DNA from: Sporosalibacterium faouarense
GTDB taxonomy: Bacteria > Bacillota > Clostridia > Tissierellales > VENL01
DNA length: 64,000 nt
NCBI RefSeq assembly: GCF_016765695.1
Contig: NZ_JAETGO010000045.1
Span: 1-64,000, forward strand
Direction: 5' to 3'
The notes under the pieces were generated by a model, which saw nothing but the letters and a program-made list of their open reading frames with translations, was not told the origin of the DNA and did no database searches. The translations under genes and the position numbers were made by a program. This document shows positions 16,441 through 25,184 of this stretch, one piece after another (positions within the stretch are counted from its first letter, which is position 1; every line of letters starts with the position of its first letter).

Positions 16441-17763
16441 ATGAAAGAAAGAACAAATATGACCCTGGGAGAAAACCTTAAAAGTATAAGGAAAGAATTA
16501 GGGTTACGACAACATGAGATTGTAGGAGATGAAATAACAAGAAATCTTATTAGTATGATAGAAAATAATAAAACACCTCTTTACTATAGAACTGCTAAGC
16601 TAATAGCAGATAATATTAATAGGATTTCAAAAGAGAGGAATCTAGATATACATATCGACCCTGAAGATATTATGGATCCTCGAAGAATTGAAGCTAAGAA
16701 ACAAGCCGATAGATATATTGAAAAACTTCAGAGTTATATAAGAAATAATCACTATGAAGTTGAAGAATATTATATTAGAGAAATTGAGGCTTTCTTAAAA
16801 AAGTGGAATATTTCTGATAAGAAGGTTGTTATTTATGAGCTTTTAGGTAAGATAAGCTATCATTATAATGATTTACAAAGACAGTATAACTATCTTACAA
16901 GAGGATTAGAAAATTATTTTGTTAATCCAATAAAAAAAGATATACATAAACTTGTAATGAGTTTAATTGGCAACTGTATTTTTACTGGTAGATATAGAGA
17001 AGCAATAAATCTAAGTAATTTAGATTGTATGAGCGCTGATAGACTATCTGATGAACTTAAGGTAAAGTTAAACTTTAATGTTGCTTTGGCATATAAGAAT
17101 CTTGAGAGATATGATAAGGCATTATATTATCTACAAGAATTAAAGAAATATATTGGAAGTAATAATTCAGAAGGACTTAGGAAATCACTAATTTTAGAAG
17201 GAATTTGCTATAATGAAAAAGGACAAGAAGATAAAGCTATTGAAATATATTTAAAGGCCATTCAAATATTAGATGATGAAGACAAAGAAAAAGCAGTTGT
17301 ATATGCTAATATTTTAGATATATATGTTTCTCAGAAGGATAAAGAAAGGGCTGAAGAATATAGGAATAAATTAGTAAGTCTATTGCCTATATTTGAATCT
17401 GCTAATGAGTATATATCAAATATATATTATAATTTAGCTGAAGCCAGTGAATTATTGGGGCAAAATGATTTAGCAGAGGAGTATTATAAAAAGTCGATAA
17501 TAAAAGCAGTGGAATTTAATAAAATTGATTATGCTATTAAAGGACAACTTACACTACTAGATTTATATTCAAGAACTAATTCAGAAGATAAAATAGTTTC
17601 AAATAAAGAGATTTTCACCAAGGTTTTTGAACATATGAATGTTTCTGGAAGTTTGGAATTAATTCTTAGGCTTACTCTTGCTTGTATTGAAAGGGGAGAC
17701 AAGGATGAGGCTAAGAACTTAATAAACCAAATATTAAAGGGGGGGCATGAGAATGAAAATTAA
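16441..17763 (+). CDS. HTH-TPR transcription regulator of the RRNPP (peptide-sensing) type
   Basis: A 440-residue protein with an N-terminal XRE-type helix-turn-helix (about residues 7-65; LGENLKSIRKELGLRQHEI) followed by a long all-helical region of TPR repeats (about 90-435), for instance NVALAYKNLERYDKALYYL and YYNLAEASELLGQNDLAEEYY. This arrangement is that of RRNPP regulators (PlcR, NprR, PrgX, AimR), where the TPR part binds a re-imported secreted peptide. AAGGTGG precedes the ATG. Its last 11 bases overlap the start of a small secreted-peptide gene, the usual genetic arrangement of regulator and cognate signal. The ligand assignment is inference. Confidence 0.85.
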   Translation: MKERTNMTLGENLKSIRKELGLRQHEIVGDEITRNLISMIENNKTPLYYRTAKLIADNINRISKERNLDIHIDPEDIMDPRRIEAKKQADRYIEKLQSYIRNNHYEVEEYYIREIEAFLKKWNISDKKVVIYELLGKISYHYNDLQRQYNYLTRGLENYFVNPIKKDIHKLVMSLIGNCIFTGRYREAINLSNLDCMSADRLSDELKVKLNFNVALAYKNLERYDKALYYLQELKKYIGSNNSEGLRKSLILEGICYNEKGQEDKAIEIYLKAIQILDDEDKEKAVVYANILDIYVSQKDKERAEEYRNKLVSLLPIFESANEYISNIYYNLAEASELLGQNDLAEEYYKKSIIKAVEFNKIDYAIKGQLTLLDLYSRTNSEDKIVSNKEIFTKVFEHMNVSGSLELILRLTLACIERGDKDEAKNLINQILKGGHENEN

Positions 17764-17893
17764 AAGACTAATTTTATCTCTATTATTAATTGCATCTTTA
17801 ACATTAAGCACTATGAGTTTTGTAGCGGCAGAGCAAATTGACCCAACACCAATGACGTGTGAAAGTATTAAGATACCACTAGAGATTAAATAG
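17753..17893 (+). CDS. Phr-like secreted signalling-peptide precursor, 46 residues
   Basis: A short gene overlapping the end of the regulator gene. The product begins with a basic MKIKR, a hydrophobic core of about 18 residues and a signal peptidase site at SFVAA-EQ. A polar tail of about 20 residues ends in TCESIKIPLEIK. This is the shape of Phr/NprX/AimP pro-peptides, which are exported, trimmed and re-imported by an oligopeptide permease. A run of seven G lies eight bases before ATG 17753; an in-frame ATG at 17747 is too close to it. A very strong terminator follows. No sequence similarity to a named peptide is claimed; the call rests on size, signal and position. Confidence 0.72.
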   Translation: MKIKRLILSLLLIASLTLSTMSFVAAEQIDPTPMTCESIKIPLEIK

Positions 17894-17942
17894 GTTACAT
17901 AAGGAAAAGAATGAACGCAAGATATAAACGGAAAAAATTGTT

Positions 17943-17988
17943 AAGCATATAAGGTGTAGTATACTACACCTTATATGCTTTTTTGTGT
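17943..17988 (+). terminator. Strong intrinsic terminator after the peptide gene
   Basis: A perfect 38-base palindrome (17943-17980) runs directly into TTTTTTGTG, 50 bases after the peptide stop codon. Confidence 0.92.
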
Positions 17989-18091
17989 TATAATAGATGG
18001 GTCAGCATCATAATTTCATCACAATTTATTGCTAAAATAATATAGGTTAGAGTTTCACCTTTATATGATACTAAATGAAGGGAGAGGACGA

Positions 18092-19462
18092 ATGAAGAAA
18101 AAGAACTATTTGAATTTCAGTAAAAAGAAAATGCTAGCAGGGACTTTGTCCATAATTATGATTATAACTATTCTTGGAGCTTTATACATAAATGCGCAAG
18201 CATATGAAGTTAAGGTTAATAATAAAGTGATTGGATTGACAAAGGATAAAGATAGCATAGACCAGGTTATGAGCTCTATGAAAGCATCATATAAGGAGCA
18301 ATATAATAAGGAAGTTGAGTTCTCACAAGATGTCTCTTTTAATAAGGTTATGGCATTTGGAGAAAAAACTGAATCTTCCACAGAAATTATGAGTGAGATT
18401 GAAAAAAATATAGATGTTGAAGTGGAAGCTTATGCAATAACTGTAAATGATGAGGATTTAGCCATTGTATCCGATGAAAAGATAGCCGAGAAAATATTGG
18501 ATGAACATAAGCAAACATATGTAGAACAACTTCAAGATGAAAGTGATATAGATATAAAAGAAATTGGTTTTGTAGAGAATGTTGAAATACAAAAAAAATA
18601 TGTTGATCCTGATTCGATAATAGATGAAGAAGAAACCTATAATTTAATAACTACAGGAACAAAAGAAATAAAAAAGTATAAAGTTCAAAAGGGTGAAACG
18701 GCAACTCATGTGGCAGTTAAGTATCATATTTACTTAGATGATTTAAGAAAGGCTAATCCAGGTGTTAATTTAGAATTGCTTCAAATTGGACAGACTCTCA
18801 ATGTTTCTGTGCCAAAGCCACTAATTAGCGTGAAAATTGTAGAAGGATTAGAATATGAAGAAGCTATACCTTTTGAAGTGGAATATGAGGATGAAGATAA
18901 CTTATATATAGGAGATAGGAAAACTAAGGTTCAAGGTGTAAATGGAGAAAAAGAGGTTAAAGCAGAAGCTATTATGATTAATGGAATAGAAGAAGAAAGA
19001 AAGATTGTTGATGAAAAGGTTGTTAAAGAACCAAAAACAAGCGTTGTTTTAGTAGGGACAACTCCAAGACCAAAGACTTTAGCCTATGGTGAATTTAGGG
19101 ATCCTACCAGAGGTTTAGGTAGAATTTCTTCACCATTTGGAAGTAGGTGGGGAAGTACTCATACAGGTGTAGACATTGCAAATCCCATAGGTACTACTAT
19201 TACTGCTGCAGATGGCGGAAAAGTAGTATTTGCAGGTGTTATGGGGACATATGGAAAACTTGTTATTATAGATCACGAAAATGGATATCAAACATACTAT
19301 GCCCATTGTAGTGCATTTCTAGTTAAGAAGGGCGAGAGAGTATATCGAGGTGAAGCAATAGCAAGAGTAGGGAATACTGGAAGATCCACAGGACCTCATG
19401 TGCATTTTGAAGTGAGGAAAAATGGAACTCCCGTCAATCCTTTAAGCTATATAAATAGATAA
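18092..19462 (+). CDS. Secreted M23 endopeptidase with LysM and G5 domains
   Basis: A 456-residue cell-wall hydrolase. A basic N-terminus and hydrophobic segment (about 12-35) form a signal or membrane anchor. A LysM peptidoglycan-binding domain (KYKVQKGETATHVAVKYHI, about 198-245), a G5 domain (about 248-330) and the zinc peptidase domain (about 345-456) follow. Zinc and catalytic residues show as HTGVDI and HVHFEV, plus YYAHCS. It cuts peptide cross-links in the wall. ATG 18092 follows AGGGAGAGG; the in-frame ATG at 18065 would put that site inside the protein. A family member of this build often acts in sporulation or daughter-cell separation; which applies here is not visible. Confidence 0.9.
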   Translation: MKKKNYLNFSKKKMLAGTLSIIMIITILGALYINAQAYEVKVNNKVIGLTKDKDSIDQVMSSMKASYKEQYNKEVEFSQDVSFNKVMAFGEKTESSTEIMSEIEKNIDVEVEAYAITVNDEDLAIVSDEKIAEKILDEHKQTYVEQLQDESDIDIKEIGFVENVEIQKKYVDPDSIIDEEETYNLITTGTKEIKKYKVQKGETATHVAVKYHIYLDDLRKANPGVNLELLQIGQTLNVSVPKPLISVKIVEGLEYEEAIPFEVEYEDEDNLYIGDRKTKVQGVNGEKEVKAEAIMINGIEEERKIVDEKVVKEPKTSVVLVGTTPRPKTLAYGEFRDPTRGLGRISSPFGSRWGSTHTGVDIANPIGTTITAADGGKVVFAGVMGTYGKLVIIDHENGYQTYYAHCSAFLVKKGERVYRGEAIARVGNTGRSTGPHVHFEVRKNGTPVNPLSYINR

Positions 19463-19468
19463 AATCAA

Positions 19469-19540
19469 AAAGTGATCGTGCTTTTAAATACCATTTAAGG
19501 GAATTTATTTCCCTTAGGAAAAGCTTGATCACTTTTTTTA
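19469..19540. terminator. Long bidirectional terminator hairpin
   Basis: AAAAGTGATC at the left pairs with GATCACTTTT at the right, with a nested AAGGGAA/TTCCCTT hairpin inside, followed by T7. It lies between the rightward peptidase gene and the leftward arsR-type gene. Confidence 0.85.
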
Positions 19541-19543
19541 TGT

Positions 19544-19903
19544 CTATTCATGGCAAACATGTTCGAGGCCTCTGGCCAATATATCATATATATGATCATC
19601 GTCTAAAGAATAAAAAACAGATTTACCTTCCTTTCTATACTTTACAATTCGTGCACCTCTTAAAACCCTTAGCTGATGTGATATGGCAGATTGAGTCATA
19701 TCGAGTAATTCAGCAATATCACAGACACACATTTCTGAATTAAAAAGTGCAAAAATAATTCTTACTCTAGTATTATCACCTAAAACTTTGAATAGGTTAG
19801 TTAAACTATGGACACACTCTTCTCTCGGATAATCGGATTTAACCTTATCTACTATTTCTTTATGAACTACTTTACAATTACATACTAAATTTTCATCACT
19901 CAT
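19544..19903 (-). CDS. ArsR/SmtB-family metal-sensing repressor (CadC/CzrA-like)
   Basis: A 119-residue winged-helix repressor. It has an N-terminal CNC, a DNA-binding region TQSAISHQLRVLRGARIV, the metal-box MCVCDIAELL (alpha-3 type site with two cysteines) and a C-terminal DDDHIYDILARGLEHVCHE with the Asp/His pattern of the alpha-5 zinc site. It thus carries ligands for both a thiolate (Cd/Pb-type) and a His/Asp (Zn-type) site. ATG 19903 is seven bases after AGGAGG; the longer frame to 19927 is not used. It is convergent with the peptidase gene and no metal pump is adjacent, so its targets are itself and genes elsewhere. Confidence 0.88.
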   Translation of the reverse strand: MSDENLVCNCKVVHKEIVDKVKSDYPREECVHSLTNLFKVLGDNTRVRIIFALFNSEMCVCDIAELLDMTQSAISHQLRVLRGARIVKYRKEGKSVFYSLDDDHIYDILARGLEHVCHE

Positions 19904-19934
19904 TGATAAACCTCCTAAATTTATCACTTAAATC

Positions 19935-19954
19935 ATATGAATATTTATTCATAT
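19935..19954. promoter_or_regulatory. ArsR/SmtB-type operator
   Basis: ATATGAATA-TT-TATTCATAT is a perfect 9-2-9 inverted repeat 32 bases upstream of the repressor start. It has the symmetry and A/T-rich TGAA core of SmtB/CadC operators, so autorepression is likely. Confidence 0.7.
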
Positions 19955-20042
19955 ATATACCACGATTATATAAAGATTATGCACTAAAGTCAAACTAAAT
20001 AATAAAAAGATGGAAAATATTATAATAATAATATATAATAGA

Positions 20043-20054
20043 GACTAAGTAGTC
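20043..20054. promoter_or_regulatory. Possible TetR operator
   Basis: GACTA-AG-TAGTC lies 26 bases before the TetR start, directly after a TATAAT-like sequence near 20034. Placement fits autorepression; the arms are short, so this is tentative. Confidence 0.35.
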
Positions 20055-20079
20055 GGTTTTATTCCAAAGGAGTGGTTAC

Positions 20080-20688
20080 TTGCCTAGAATAAGTGAAGAG
20101 AAAAAAAGACAAAGAAAAGAACATATTCTAAATCATGCTTTAAAGGTATTTGTAGAAAAAGGCTATGAGGGTTCTAGTATGGATGATATAGTTAAGTCTT
20201 CTGGAGTTAGTAAAGGGGGAATATATAATTACTACAATAGTAAAGACGATATATTTCTTAGTATATCCCAAAGATCTGCCGAATATAGAAGGAAGTATTT
20301 AAAAGAACTATCAACAGATATAACATATAATGAAAGACTTAGGGAATACTTGAGGCTAGTTTTAAACAAGATGGATGATAAGGATAAAAGAGGGCAAGGA
20401 AAATTCATCTTTGAATCTTGGATTGTGATGAGTAGAAAAAAAGATCTTAAGAAAATTGCAAAAGAAAGATATTTAGACTTTGAGCGAGACCTAATTAATC
20501 TTATAAATGAAGGTATTAGGAAAGGAGAATTTAAAAGAGATTTAGATGTTAAATCTATGGTTTATATAATAATCTCTACCTTAGATGGGATTGCTTTTTT
20601 TAGATGTGTTTTAGGAGTAGAACCATCTGAAGATATTAAAAGCACCTATATTGAAATGATTTTAAATAAAATAAGCTTGGGGGAATAA
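20080..20688 (+). CDS. TetR-family transcriptional regulator
   Basis: A 202-residue regulator with a typical N-terminal helix-turn-helix (HALKVFVEKGYEGSSMDDIVKSSGVSKGGIYNYYNSKDDIF, about residues 17-57, given here in part as landmarks) and an all-helical ligand domain. The start is TTG, seven bases after AAAGGAG. A GNAT acetyltransferase gene begins two bases after its stop codon, so the pair is one operon. Ligand unknown. Confidence 0.88.
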   Translation: MPRISEEKKRQRKEHILNHALKVFVEKGYEGSSMDDIVKSSGVSKGGIYNYYNSKDDIFLSISQRSAEYRRKYLKELSTDITYNERLREYLRLVLNKMDDKDKRGQGKFIFESWIVMSRKKDLKKIAKERYLDFERDLINLINEGIRKGEFKRDLDVKSMVYIIISTLDGIAFFRCVLGVEPSEDIKSTYIEMILNKISLGE

Positions 20689-20690
20689 AT

Positions 20691-21533
20691 ATGATAAATT
20701 TTAAGAGATGTACTGAAGTTAGTGATAGCAAAATATACGAAGCATTTAATAAAGGCTATGCCGACTATATTATTAAAATACGGCTTACTGAAGAACAATT
20801 TATAAAGAGGTTTTTAGGTATTGAATGTGAAAGGAAGAACTCTTTTGTTGCATTAGATGATGAGAAACCTATAGGTTTGATTTTAGGGGATATTCAAAAT
20901 TATAATAATTTAAAAACAATGAGATGCTGCGGATTAGCAGTTATACCAGAATATAGAGGGACAGAAGTAGCCCATAAGCTGTTTGACTTACATAAATCCG
21001 AGGCTGAAATTAGTAATTGTGATCAGTTATTCCTTGAAGTTATAGATAAAAATATTAGGGCCATTAAATTTTATGAAAAAAAGGGGTATAAAAAAGTTTA
21101 TGATTTAAATTATTATATTTCATCTGATTTGAATAGCTGGAAGAAAAATAGTTCACAGTTTGAAATCAAGGAAATAGAATTTGATATATTAAAAGAGAAG
21201 CGAGAAGAACTATCAGACCTACATATAAATTGGCAAAATGAATTCTTTATTATTGAAAAGCTAGATAATATAAAAAGCTACGGTGTCTATGATAATAATG
21301 AGTTGATAGCAGCATTGAATATTCAAGGGAATGGCTTTATCAATTTTATATGGGTGAATAAAAGATATAGAAATAGGGGTATAGCTACATCTCTCTTACA
21401 AAAGGCAGTGAAAGAAATGAATCTAAAAAATATACTAACTTGGTCAACCAATAACATGATGTACCAAGGGTTCTTGGAAAAAAGAGATTTTAATATTAAA
21501 ATAAGTCAATATGAAATGACTAGAGTGCTTTGA
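20691..21533 (+). CDS. Tandem GNAT N-acetyltransferase
   Basis: The 280-residue protein contains two GNAT folds. The N-terminal one (about 1-145) shows GLAVIPEYRGTEVAHKLFD and a closing AIKFYEKKGYKKV. The C-terminal one (about 155-280) shows IWVNKRYRNRGIATSLL, the acetyl-CoA loop, and YQGFLEKRDF. Substrate is unknown; acetylation of a small molecule or drug would fit its position two bases behind a TetR gene. GGGG precedes the ATG. Confidence 0.82.
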   Translation: MINFKRCTEVSDSKIYEAFNKGYADYIIKIRLTEEQFIKRFLGIECERKNSFVALDDEKPIGLILGDIQNYNNLKTMRCCGLAVIPEYRGTEVAHKLFDLHKSEAEISNCDQLFLEVIDKNIRAIKFYEKKGYKKVYDLNYYISSDLNSWKKNSSQFEIKEIEFDILKEKREELSDLHINWQNEFFIIEKLDNIKSYGVYDNNELIAALNIQGNGFINFIWVNKRYRNRGIATSLLQKAVKEMNLKNILTWSTNNMMYQGFLEKRDFNIKISQYEMTRVL

Positions 21534-21552
21534 TAAAGGCATTTTAGATATG

Positions 21553-21588
21553 AAGAATAGGTATTGCTGTACAGCAATACCTATTCTT
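21553..21588 (+). terminator. Terminator after GNAT gene
   Basis: A perfect 36-base palindrome centred on CTGTACAG, followed by TATTTATATCTT, 20 bases after the stop codon. Confidence 0.8.
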
Positions 21589-21752
21589 TATTTATATCTT
21601 TGAGAAATGATCATGGCATAAAGAAAAATAGGAATCTCTTTTTAAAATATAAACATTATATACAAAATTAGCACACAAATTAAAACAAAATTTATGTCAA
21701 AAATGTTATAATACAAAGATGCGCAAATATTAATCAGGAGGGAGTTATTGAT

Positions 21753-23756
21753 ATGAAGAAACTTAACAGACTAGTAATTTTAGCAATGTTACTAATTTTA
21801 GTTATTACAGGATGTAAAGGATTAAGTACAGAAAAGGATACCTTAAGCTCTAGGGAAATAGTTATAAGTGAAATCGCTTGGATGGGAACAACAAAAGATT
21901 ATAATGATGAGTGGATTGAGCTATATAACACTTCCAATAATGATATAAATTTATCAGGGTGGACACTAAAGTCAAAAGATGGAACACCAACAATAGAATT
22001 AAAAGGCATTATTCCAGCAAAAGGATATTTTTTATTAGAGAGATCTAAGGATGATTGTATACCAGATTTGAAAGCTGATTTGATTTATTCAGGTGCTCTT
22101 AGTAATTCTGGAGAATCACTTTATCTTAAAGATCGTAAAGGAAAAACTATAGATACTATTAATAGTTGGATAGCAGGTAATAATGAAAGTAAGGCTACCA
22201 TGGACCTTAGAAATCACAATAGTAGTGATTCGGTAGCTAATGATTGGGGAACGTCTACTGAAAAGTATAGTTTAGGATATGGTACACCAAGAAATTCAAG
22301 ATATATTATTTCAAATGACGGATTAAATGAAGACAAAGATATAGAAGATAATAAAGGTCTTGGTAATTCTAAAAATGGTGAATTAGGTTGGGCATCCAAT
22401 AGTACCGAAGCCATAAATGTATACTTTAATAAATCCGCCTTAACTGAATATGCTATTTCAGGAAATGAGGCCAATTATAATGTTAATTTGGAAGAAAGAT
22501 TAATACATAGAATTAGTGAAGCAAAAGTTTCTATTGACATGGCAACTTATGAAATAAATCTACCTAGAGTAGTAGATGCATTAATTAATAAAGCATCAGA
22601 AGGGGTAAAAATAAGGATTATTGCAGATGCCAAGGAAATAGATGAATCAAACTTTGATGAGAGATATGCACTTATGAGAATATATTTGGAAAAAATGTTA
22701 AGAGGTAAAGATGGAAGAGTTGGGACTACTGATGATATAGCCATTTTTAGTGACTCTCCAATTTTTGCAGTCAAAGAATCTAATTTAAGAGATCAATATA
22801 ATCTTCCCTTAAGCTTTAATGATGTTAAAAATGTAAAATTGATGATAAATGATGATGTTGTATCAGGTAATTTGTTATCCTATGGTGAACAAAAGAAAAA
22901 TAATAGCTTTTATGCTCCAAATGACCAAATGCATAATAAGTTTGTAGTTGTTGACGATACATGGGTTTGGACAGGAAGCTGGAATTTTACTATCACAGGA
23001 CTTTATGGTTCAGAAGAAAATATGAAAAATGGAATTTTGGGCGGCAACCAACAACATTCAGTTGAAATAAAATCCCATGAACTTGCTACAATTTATGAGA
23101 CAGAATTTAATGAGATGTGGGGTAGTAATGATTTGATACCTAATGCAGAGATTGCCAATTTACATTCTAGGAAAAGTGATAATACAGTACATAAACTATC
23201 TATCGGAGAATCGAAAGTAGAGGTGTATTTTTCACCTGGTGATAACGCTCTAGGTAGAATGGCAGAAATTATAAAAAATGAAGCTGACCATAGTGTATAT
23301 TTTGAAATCTTTTCTTGGTCAGATCAAAGATTATTGGATGAAGTTAAATATAAATGGGAACAGTCTTATGAAGATTCTAAAGGCATACTTACTGGATTTG
23401 ATGTAAAGGGATTGTTTGATGGAAGTTATTGGGACCAGTGGTGGTCAGCATCTGTTGATATGACTGGTAGAAAAGGATCTATGGATAGTAAAGGAAATAA
23501 AAATAACAGATGGGCAAATCCAGCTCCAGTATTTCCAGCTAACGAAGAAAGGAAACTCCATGCTAAAACTATGATAATAGATGCTGATACGGATAGTAAT
23601 CCTACAGTAATTGTGGGGTCAACGAACTGGAGCAATAACGGTAACTATGTAAATGATGAAAATATGCTTATAATATATGATAGAAAAATAGTCAATCAAT
23701 TCTTACAGGAATTCTATGCTAGATATAAGAAGGCAGCTGGATGGATTTCACAGTAA
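21753..23756 (+). CDS. Lipoprotein with lamin-tail domain and phospholipase-D-like nuclease domain
   Basis: A 667-residue surface lipoprotein. The signal sequence ends in a lipobox VITGC. Residues about 35-150 form a lamin-tail (LTD) beta-sandwich (IVISEIAWMG...DEWIELYN...SGWTLK). From about 215 a phospholipase-D superfamily fold follows, with both HKD motifs: HNKFVVVDDTWVWTGSWN near residue 393 and HAKTMIIDADTD near 604, the latter followed by GSTNWSNNG. PLD-fold enzymes of this kind cut DNA or phospholipids. The LTD domain is often joined to extracellular nucleases, so an outward-facing nuclease is my best guess. AGGAGGG precedes the ATG. Confidence 0.85.
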   Translation: MKKLNRLVILAMLLILVITGCKGLSTEKDTLSSREIVISEIAWMGTTKDYNDEWIELYNTSNNDINLSGWTLKSKDGTPTIELKGIIPAKGYFLLERSKDDCIPDLKADLIYSGALSNSGESLYLKDRKGKTIDTINSWIAGNNESKATMDLRNHNSSDSVANDWGTSTEKYSLGYGTPRNSRYIISNDGLNEDKDIEDNKGLGNSKNGELGWASNSTEAINVYFNKSALTEYAISGNEANYNVNLEERLIHRISEAKVSIDMATYEINLPRVVDALINKASEGVKIRIIADAKEIDESNFDERYALMRIYLEKMLRGKDGRVGTTDDIAIFSDSPIFAVKESNLRDQYNLPLSFNDVKNVKLMINDDVVSGNLLSYGEQKKNNSFYAPNDQMHNKFVVVDDTWVWTGSWNFTITGLYGSEENMKNGILGGNQQHSVEIKSHELATIYETEFNEMWGSNDLIPNAEIANLHSRKSDNTVHKLSIGESKVEVYFSPGDNALGRMAEIIKNEADHSVYFEIFSWSDQRLLDEVKYKWEQSYEDSKGILTGFDVKGLFDGSYWDQWWSASVDMTGRKGSMDSKGNKNNRWANPAPVFPANEERKLHAKTMIIDADTDSNPTVIVGSTNWSNNGNYVNDENMLIIYDRKIVNQFLQEFYARYKKAAGWISQ

Positions 23757-23845
23757 AAAAATAAGGAAATGGTAACAGAATTTAATAAAAGGCATATTAT
23801 AATAATAGCTAAAGGCAAAGTAACTTGTTGAAGGGAGGATTCTTA

Positions 23846-23953
23846 ATGGCTGACGGTAAAGGATTATTAGCTGGATTATTCGATGGAGGTAGCGAATTAT
23901 TATTTTTCTTCTTGTTACTAGTTATACTATTCATGCCTTACGGATATAAGTAA
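23846..23953 (+). CDS. Tiny hydrophobic protein, LLFFFLLLVILF family, copy A
   Basis: A 35-residue protein starting MADGKGLLAG and ending MPYGYK around the hydrophobic core SELLFFFLLLVILF. It has an excellent ribosome site (GGGAGGA) and is followed by a terminator, so it is very likely translated. Two paralogues share the core: 26856-26960 and 27182-27295. I recognise no named family. Similar short Gly/Tyr-ended membrane peptides occur in spore-formers, and a spore-coat or membrane role is only a guess. Confidence 0.7.
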   Translation: MADGKGLLAGLFDGGSELLFFFLLLVILFMPYGYK

Positions 23954-23972
23954 TAAATTCCACTCTTACATT

Positions 23973-24004
23973 GAAACGAAGCTATAGTAGTATAGCTTCG
24001 TTTC
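23973..24004. terminator. Bidirectional terminator
   Basis: A 14-base-pair perfect stem (23973-23986 with 23991-24004) and a four-base loop lie between the tiny gene and the leftward gene ending at 24037. Confidence 0.8.
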
Positions 24005-24036
24005 GCTTTGCAATAAAAAAAATATAAGCTTCTAAA

Positions 24037-24231
24037 TTATTGCTTCTTCACCAGTTTTGATGCAACAAAAAGTACTATCATTACTAAAATATATATAAGG
24101 TATAGACCTTTAGCACCTATTATAGGAATATTAATGAATCCTTCTGGATGATTTAATGCATACACAAAAAAAAGAACTGCAAAGATGAACATGGAAACAC
24201 TAATTGTAAACAATACTTTTGATAAATTCAT
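24037..24231 (-). CDS. Small two-segment membrane protein, unknown
   Basis: Sixty-four residues with two hydrophobic segments (about 5-25 and 38-58) and a basic end KLVKKQ. ATG 24231 follows GGGAGAG; the longer frame to 24306 would run into the terminator of the upstream gene. No family recognised. Confidence 0.55.
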   Translation of the reverse strand: MNLSKVLFTISVSMFIFAVLFFVYALNHPEGFINIPIIGAKGLYLIYILVMIVLFVASKLVKKQ

Positions 24232-24275
24232 ATCTCTCCCTCTCACTTTATACATTAATAGACAAAAAGTAATGT

Positions 24276-24316
24276 GAATTAGGTATTGTATATATAATAT
24301 ATACAATACCTAATTC
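24276..24316 (-). terminator. Palindromic terminator after the papain-fold hydrolase gene
   Basis: A 41-base near-perfect palindrome, 38 bases downstream of the leftward gene 24354-25184 and upstream of the next leftward gene. It probably separates the two transcripts. Confidence 0.7.
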
Positions 24317-24353
24317 ATTTATATTACAGAATCACTACAAATAAATTGTCTAT

Positions 24354-25184
24354 CTATTGCTCACTAAAATCAATTTCAGATACTTCCGAGCTGTTCATAA
24401 TATCATGAGGTGTTATGCCTGGCTCTGAAAATCCTGATTTTTCGATATCAATATCTTGATTTTTGTAAGATGCCCATACTAGCTCTGAACAATACCAGTC
24501 TGTTTCACTTGAGCTAGTGTCTTTTGCAAAATCTAGACTGTAAGATGAGCCAACTTCTCCAGAGCAAAAGGATATAGCATCTGTTATATTTGTTGATGTA
24601 GCATCATCTACACGAAGAATTGTAACATCTTTATCATCAACCCTTGTATCATCTAAAAGACTTCTTACAACCCCATCACTGATAGCTTCTATTAATCTAA
24701 TATATGTTACATCTTGCTCTGAATTATAATGAAAGCCCTCAACAATTGCAATATGTCCAGTTATACCGAATCCACCATTATCTTCATAAATGACATCACC
24801 TTTTTTTATTACATCTTTAAGATTATATTTACTATAATCTGGGTGTACATCAGATGGTAATGATGTACCAATATTATAATAATATGAAGATCCTCCTCCA
24901 CTACTAGAGGAACTACTTTCTATTTCTGATTGAGGTTGAAGTAAAGAATAAAAAACATCTAAATATTCTTGTGCATTTGAATAGTCTTGCTCTTTATAGT
25001 CTTTGATAAAATCTTCAAAAGTCATGTTAAGGGGTATATCATTGGTATCGGCATAGTATGTGATTTCTTTATATGCAGCTTTAAGATTGATATCAGGAGA
25101 TTCAGCAAATCCCATGGAATTAACGCTTAAAAGCATAATTAAAATAATTGTTATAGACAAAAATTTGCTATAAAATTTTTTCAT
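24354..25184 (-). CDS. Secreted YiiX/NlpC-P60-superfamily (permuted papain-fold) hydrolase
   Basis: A 276-residue protein with a cleavable signal peptide (SMGFAES) and a serine/glycine-rich linker near residues 88-105. The hydrolase domain shows a histidine in GITGHIAIVEG (near 143) and a late cysteine in WYCSELVWASY (near 231). This reversed His...Cys order is that of the permuted YiiX/YebB group of NlpC/P60 enzymes. The likely substrate is a peptide or lipid amide in the envelope. GGAG precedes the ATG. Monocistronic. Confidence 0.78.
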   Translation of the reverse strand: MKKFYSKFLSITIILIMLLSVNSMGFAESPDINLKAAYKEITYYADTNDIPLNMTFEDFIKDYKEQDYSNAQEYLDVFYSLLQPQSEIESSSSSSGGGSSYYYNIGTSLPSDVHPDYSKYNLKDVIKKGDVIYEDNGGFGITGHIAIVEGFHYNSEQDVTYIRLIEAISDGVVRSLLDDTRVDDKDVTILRVDDATSTNITDAISFCSGEVGSSYSLDFAKDTSSSETDWYCSELVWASYKNQDIDIEKSGFSEPGITPHDIMNSSEVSEIDFSEQ

